8,153 bases of DNA from assembly GCA_031262005.1 (NCBI GenBank), contig JAISIO010000052.1:1-8153 (forward strand), written 5' to 3'. A model generated the notes under the pieces. The model was not told the origin of the DNA, searched no databases, and was given only the letters and a program-made list of their open reading frames with translations. The stretch's first letter is position 1. Every line of letters starts with the position of its first letter. The position numbers were made by a program, and so were the translations under genes. This stretch comes from Bacteroidales bacterium. Lineage in GTDB: Bacteria > Bacteroidota > Bacteroidia > Bacteroidales > UBA1715. This document shows, piece after piece, positions 4,666 to 8,153 of the stretch.

Positions 4666-6435
4666 CTGTTTCACAAACCACGCCGAATTAGAATATACCA
4701 ATTTTTGATAATTACGCGATGGCGATGCTAAGCAGGGTATTGAAAAGGCTTTGTTCCACAATTCATCAACAGCCTGAATAGTTTCCAGGGAAGAAACCAC
4801 CGGCGTAGGCCAGTCTCTTGGAGCCATACCTTGTATTTTTGTGCGTCCGTCAATGAGTATGTGAGAGTTGTCTATAATGCTACAATCATTTTGCGGGTCA
4901 ATATTATTCAGCACGTGCCACACGATGGTTGCAAAATCGGTATTTTCAATTGCTCGGTCGTGAATTAGGGTGAAATTCGCCATTGGTTTCTGTTGGCATA
5001 TATCGGTAACTGAAGTAGTAATATCGTGAGCTACAAGCGTGTAATTTTGCGACAGCGGTTCTTGTTTTTCAATCATTTTATCGGTAGCATCAAAGCCTAT
5101 TTTACTGCCAAATCCCACCTGCGGAGCGGCATGGTCGAGCACATCGAGAGGACCTTTTGTAATAAGTATATCGGTTGCAATGCTACAATTGCGCATGAGC
5201 GCATGGAGAATTTCCTGCGGATTTTCAATATCACAGTGTTCATCTACCACTATCAAGCATTTGTTGAACATCATTTGACCTGCTCCCCACAGGGTATTCA
5301 TTACCTTAAACGCCTGCCCTGCGAATGTTTTTCGGATTTTTACAATCACCAAATTGTGCGCCACACCTTCAAACGGCATTCGGTAATCAATCATTTCGGG
5401 AACCATCAACAGACGGATTGGAGCTAAAAATATGCGTTCGGTTGCTTTGCCTATCCACGCATCTTCCATGGGCGGAATGCCCACGATTGTTGCCGGATAC
5501 ACGGCATTTTTTTTGTGCGTAATGCAGGTTACGTGAAACACAGGATAATAATCGGGCAAGGAATAAAATCCGGTGTGATCGCCAAACGGACCTTCCAAGA
5601 ATTTTTCTTCAGCAGGGTCAACATAGCCTTCTATGATAAAATCGGCATCTGCCGGAACATACAAATCGTTGGTTACACATTTTACAAGTTCCACGTGCTG
5701 TTGGCGCAGGAATCCCGAAAGCATATATTCGTCAATATTTTCGGGCAACGGAGCTGTTGCCGAAAATGTGTGCGCAGGGTCGCCACCCAAAGCTACTGCA
5801 ATCGGCATTTTTCGACCAAGAGCTTTATATGCTTCGTAATGATTTGCACCCGTTTTATGTGTATGCCAGTGCATAGCGGTTGAAGTTGCATCAATTACCT
5901 GCATTCGGTACATGCCCACATTGCGGGTGCCGAGCGTAGGATGTTGCGTTATAACCATGGGCAAGGTGATGAATTTTCCGCCATCGTGTTGCCAACAGGT
6001 TAAAATCGGCAATTCACTTAAATCGGGATTATGTTGCACACACTGCTGACAGGCTGCTTTGCTTCGTATTTTTTTCGGCATCCATGTGTTGAGTTCCGTA
6101 AGCAAAGGCAGCATTTTGAGTTTATCCCACAGTGATTCTTTGGGTGACGTGAGTTGCAAAAAAAGAGCTTCAATTCTACGACGAGGTTCATCTAAATCGG
6201 TAGCACTCAAAGCCATTGCCATACGGCGTTCGCTGCCAAAACCATTGATAAACACCGGAAATTGCGTACCCGTATTGGTAAATAGCAGTGCTTTATTGTG
6301 AGCAGCATCTTGTTTTGAAAATCTATCGGCTATTTCGGTAATTTCCAGTGCGGTATTCACCTTTTCGTGAATTTCAATCAATTCGCCTTGTTGGCGCAGT
6401 GCCGAAATGTATTCTTGTAAACTTTTGTAAGGCAT
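4657..6435 (-). CDS. UbiD-family prenylated-FMN-dependent decarboxylase
   Basis: The 592-residue enzyme belongs to the UbiD family, reversible non-oxidative decarboxylases that need prenylated FMN made by a UbiX partner (not in this window). It aligns with E. coli UbiD along its length: LEITEIADRF (30-39), RNVGMYRMQ (171-179) with the cofactor/catalytic Asn172 and Arg177, His193 in HTHKTG, and EGPFGDHTGFYS (281-292) with Glu281 and Asp286. The C-terminal GFGSKIGFDATDK (441-453) and RDWPTPV (540-546) also match. About 85 residues between those last two blocks (about 454-539) have no counterpart in the 497-residue E. coli protein. I infer that such an insertion is common in Bacteroidota members. 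The substrate is not readable. A quinone-biosynthesis or aromatic-acid role is possible, and Bacteroidota use menaquinone rather than ubiquinone, so the symbol ubiD is not applied. The start is the ATG at 6435, 17 bp from a -7 box. Confidence 0.93.
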   Translation of the reverse strand: MPYKSLQEYISALRQQGELIEIHEKVNTALEITEIADRFSKQDAAHNKALLFTNTGTQFPVFINGFGSERRMAMALSATDLDEPRRRIEALFLQLTSPKESLWDKLKMLPLLTELNTWMPKKIRSKAACQQCVQHNPDLSELPILTCWQHDGGKFITLPMVITQHPTLGTRNVGMYRMQVIDATSTAMHWHTHKTGANHYEAYKALGRKMPIAVALGGDPAHTFSATAPLPENIDEYMLSGFLRQQHVELVKCVTNDLYVPADADFIIEGYVDPAEEKFLEGPFGDHTGFYSLPDYYPVFHVTCITHKKNAVYPATIVGIPPMEDAWIGKATERIFLAPIRLLMVPEMIDYRMPFEGVAHNLVIVKIRKTFAGQAFKVMNTLWGAGQMMFNKCLIVVDEHCDIENPQEILHALMRNCSIATDILITKGPLDVLDHAAPQVGFGSKIGFDATDKMIEKQEPLSQNYTLVAHDITTSVTDICQQKPMANFTLIHDRAIENTDFATIVWHVLNNIDPQNDCSIIDNSHILIDGRTKIQGMAPRDWPTPVVSSLETIQAVDELWNKAFSIPCLASPSRNYQKLVYSNSAWFVKQRE

Positions 6436-6452
6436 AATTATGTTTCTTTCTG

Positions 6453-6460
6453 CAAAGTTA
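6453..6460 (-). promoter_or_regulatory. Bacteroidota -7 promoter box for the UbiD-family gene
   Basis: The minus strand reads TAACTTTG, an exact TAnnTTTG match, 17 bp upstream of the start codon. This gives a very short leader of about 10 nt. No TTTG is visible at the -33 position. Confidence 0.65.
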
Positions 6461-6510
6461 CAAAATAATACGCTTGCGTTTTATAACTTTTAGGCGGTGT
6501 TTTCTAAATT

Positions 6511-6527
6511 GACCGTAATGTACGGTC
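6511..6527. promoter_or_regulatory. Operator-like dyad between divergent promoters
   Basis: GACCGTA at 6511-6517 and TACGGTC at 6521-6527 are perfect reverse complements with a 3-bp centre. The dyad sits near the midpoint of the divergent intergenic region, about 50-56 bp from each of the two -7 boxes. Its G/C-containing arms contrast with the AT-rich surroundings. A transcription-factor site is the simplest reading, but the binding protein is unknown. Confidence 0.45.
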
Positions 6528-6556
6528 TGCTAACAGTGCAAAAATCTTGATTCGGA

Positions 6557-6590
6557 TTTGAATATGCAGAAAAATAGTTTTGTATATTTG
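6557..6590 (+). promoter_or_regulatory. Bacteroidota promoter (-33 TTTG, -7 TATATTTG) for the DUF5618-like gene
   Basis: TATATTTG at 6583-6590 matches TAnnTTTG exactly, and TTTG at 6557-6560 lies 22 bp upstream, at the long end of the tolerated spacing. Transcription would start near 6597, about 18 nt before the ATG at 6615. This excludes the in-frame TTG at 6558, which overlaps the -33 element. Confidence 0.65.
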
Positions 6591-6614
6591 CACAAACAAC
6601 TAACACATACGGTT

Positions 6615-7013
6615 ATGGCAGTATTAAAGCACCCAATTAAAGAAGCCGAACGATATTTGGCAAATGCCAAACAGATACTTTCGGAAAAAGCAGGAAAAGA
6701 AGGTAATTACTACACCGACCCGAAATATGTAAAAATGGCAGGTAATACGGCTTGGAGTGGTATTTTAGTTGCATTAGATGCAGCTACCGATGTACGTAAA
6801 AATCTTAAAAAAGGGCAACGGCTTGATATAAAGGATTATCAAAATGCCGTTGCTAAAAAAGACCGAAAAATGAATATTCCATTTTTGGCAGCGTATGACA
6901 GTTTACACAAAACCCTTGGTTATGATGGGAATCTTGACTATAAAATAGTACAAAGAAGTCTTGAACAAGGGAAAATGATTGTCGATTGGGCAGGCAAACA
7001 TTACAACGAATAG
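6615..7013 (+). CDS. DUF5618-like small conserved protein, function unknown
   Basis: The gene encodes 132 residues of a soluble, Lys-rich, probably all-helical protein without signal peptide or membrane segment. Recognisable blocks are HPIKEAERYLANAKQIL (5-21), GNYYTDPKYVKMAGNTAW (28-45) and SGILVALDAATDVR (46-59). From memory these match a Bacteroidota-restricted family catalogued as DUF5618. No catalytic motif can be pointed out. The start is the ATG at 6615, just downstream of its own promoter; longer upstream readings run through that promoter. It is monocistronic and divergent from the UbiD-family gene. It converges on the acyltransferase gene with only 3 bp between the stop codons and no terminator between them. 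I do not assign a function. Confidence 0.82.
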   Translation: MAVLKHPIKEAERYLANAKQILSEKAGKEGNYYTDPKYVKMAGNTAWSGILVALDAATDVRKNLKKGQRLDIKDYQNAVAKKDRKMNIPFLAAYDSLHKTLGYDGNLDYKIVQRSLEQGKMIVDWAGKHYNE

Positions 7014-7016
7014 TCT

Positions 7017-8147
7017 CTACAGTTCTCCTTTATTCCTCACAGGATTGGAGTAAATGCCGAGAAATATGTCGCACAACGTGTCTAAATCCCATTCGGAATA
7101 TGAGTTCAGTTCGTCCAAGTGTGCTATAAATTCTTGCTTTTGCTCTTCGGTGTAGTGGGCAGCATAGCGCAGTTCTCCATAGCGAATATCGTGAGCTATG
7201 TAGTTGTTTGCCGAAAGGCGATACCCTGCACGAATGCGTTCGTCTATGAGAGCAGCCACATTTTTGTGATATTCGTTGTTGGTGTTATCGGCAAAGCGGA
7301 GCAAATCATTTTCGGTTATCGGCTTGCAGAATTCTATGTGCATCTTGCCTTTATTCTGCACTATGCCTGTGAGTATGCTATTGAGGTCTTCTCCGGGTTT
7401 CTTTATATATTTTTCGTGTCGAAATTCGTAGAGTTCCAATGTTTTGAGTATGTCGCACGGTTCCCATTCATATGACACCGCTATAGGCACCATGTTCAAT
7501 TGCGACAAAGCTTTTATTTTATCATGAGGCATACTCATACAAAACATTTTTACAATGCCTTGATCGGTGGTATCGTTGCCGTCTTTGGTGCGTCCGTTAC
7601 GTTGCGCTATCCACACCGATTGTCGTTTTTCGGTAATTACATAGCGTATATATTCCGACAAATGTTGGCTTATCATATAGAGTTCTTTTACACTTTTTCC
7701 GCGCTCTACTCTGAACATTTTGTTGGATTTGCCGATGTCTATTATAAGTTGCCCACTCATAAGATTGGAGCCGAAGGTGATTTCAGCCGTGTCGAATCCT
7801 TTTTGGGTCAAGGCATACATCACAAGGCATGAATCGAGCATAATATCTCTATGGTTCGACACAAAAAGATAGTTTTTCGTTGTATCCAAATGTTCCAATC
7901 CGGCATACGAAAACTCCGAGATGCTTCGGGCAATAATCTGCTCCGATACGCATCGCATTACCTCTAACTGAAATTCCGAAATAGTTCGCAAACTCCTCAT
8001 CAAAGTGCGCACTTCGGCAATATCTTTGTTCGGATACACGTAGGTAGCCAACGTAGGGAAAAACTCACTATCGGTAATTCGCTGCATAGCCGCCGATATT
8101 TCCTCGTCCTTATATGGGCGAATGTCGTCAAATTGTGCTGGGTTCAT
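7017..8147 (-). CDS. PlsC-like 1-acylglycerol-3-phosphate acyltransferase family protein
   Basis: The 376-residue protein resembles Bacteroidota proteins annotated as 1-acyl-sn-glycerol-3-phosphate acyltransferases, which add the second acyl chain during phosphatidic acid synthesis at the inner membrane face. The acyltransferase blocks appear in order. Block I is FVSNHRDIMLDS (95-106) with His99. Block II is MFRVERG (144-150). Block III is AQRNGRTKDGNDTTDQG (181-197), in place of the usual EGTRS. Block IV is MVPIAVSYEWEPCD (219-232). Block I has Asp101 and Asp105 rather than the canonical Asp five residues after His, so it departs from HX4D; the HRDIxLD form appears to be the norm for this subfamily. 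No strong transmembrane segment is seen. The start is the ATG at 8147, but the frame stays open to the right edge, so an upstream start is possible. The exact acyl acceptor is not certain. Confidence 0.85.
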   Translation of the reverse strand: MNPAQFDDIRPYKDEEISAAMQRITDSEFFPTLATYVYPNKDIAEVRTLMRSLRTISEFQLEVMRCVSEQIIARSISEFSYAGLEHLDTTKNYLFVSNHRDIMLDSCLVMYALTQKGFDTAEITFGSNLMSGQLIIDIGKSNKMFRVERGKSVKELYMISQHLSEYIRYVITEKRQSVWIAQRNGRTKDGNDTTDQGIVKMFCMSMPHDKIKALSQLNMVPIAVSYEWEPCDILKTLELYEFRHEKYIKKPGEDLNSILTGIVQNKGKMHIEFCKPITENDLLRFADNTNNEYHKNVAALIDERIRAGYRLSANNYIAHDIRYGELRYAAHYTEEQKQEFIAHLDELNSYSEWDLDTLCDIFLGIYSNPVRNKGEL

Positions 8148-8153
8148 GATGGT

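Noticed and set aside
5026..5427. 133-codon plus-strand ORF opposite the UbiD-family gene, and similar antisense ORFs at 575-1179, 5515-5883 and 7119-7832
   Set aside because: They are shadows of strongly conserved minus-strand genes, with no promoter, no recognisable protein and Cys/His/Phe-rich low-plausibility sequence.
6470..6479. ACGCTTGCGT short dyad near the UbiD-family promoter
   Set aside because: The arms are only 4 bp and do not extend; this is not distinguishable from chance.
6558..6614. Upstream TTG start extending the DUF5618-like gene by 19 residues
   Set aside because: It overlaps the -33/-7 promoter elements; the ATG at 6615 follows the predicted transcription start.

Overview
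The window looks like a chromosomal housekeeping stretch from a member of the Bacteroidota, most likely Bacteroidales-like. The evidence is six good matches to the phylum-specific -7 promoter box (TAnnTTTG), each just upstream of a gene; AT-rich leaders without a Shine-Dalgarno sequence; and proteins of Bacteroidota type (an acyltransferase with an HRDIxLD motif, a DUF5618-like protein, and a small antitoxin-like protein paired with a PIN toxin). No rRNA, tRNA, insertion sequence or CRISPR array was seen.

Layout from left to right. Positions 1-233 (minus) hold the 5' part of a stand-alone CinA C-terminal/PncC amidohydrolase that runs off the left edge. Positions 234-418 carry a 64-bp perfect palindrome of the dispersed-repeat type. 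Positions 419-1765 (minus) encode a dGTPase-family HD hydrolase (dgt). It is transcribed divergently from a secreted, probably outer-membrane beta-barrel protein (1866-2675, plus), which ends in an intrinsic terminator. Next comes an ornithine carbamoyltransferase (2846-3838, plus), whose promoter sits against a four-unit heptanucleotide array. Positions 3970-4586 (plus) hold a two-gene toxin-antitoxin-like module with a PIN toxin. Heptad-built inverted repeats lie on both sides of it. A UbiD-family decarboxylase (4657-6435, minus) is divergent from a small DUF5618-like gene (6615-7013, plus). That gene converges, with a 3-bp gap, on a PlsC-like acyltransferase (7017-8147, minus) at the right edge.

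The genes do not form one pathway. They cover nucleotide pool control (dgt), NAD/pyridine nucleotide salvage (PncC), arginine metabolism (OTC), prenylated-FMN-dependent decarboxylation (UbiD) and phospholipid synthesis (PlsC-like), plus one envelope protein of unknown role and one selfish or stress module. The least ordinary content is intergenic. There is a heptanucleotide repeat family organised as inverted halves, placed directly on the 3' ends of genes (the ubiD stop codon lies inside it and the argF stop codon touches it). There are also a palindrome formed by two back-to-back -7 boxes, a 17-bp operator-like dyad midway between two divergent promoters, and a 27-bp-arm perfect palindrome. 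I see no convincing new multi-gene system. The best candidates for follow-up are the heptad repeats bracketing the toxin-antitoxin module and the uncharacterised antitoxin-like partner.
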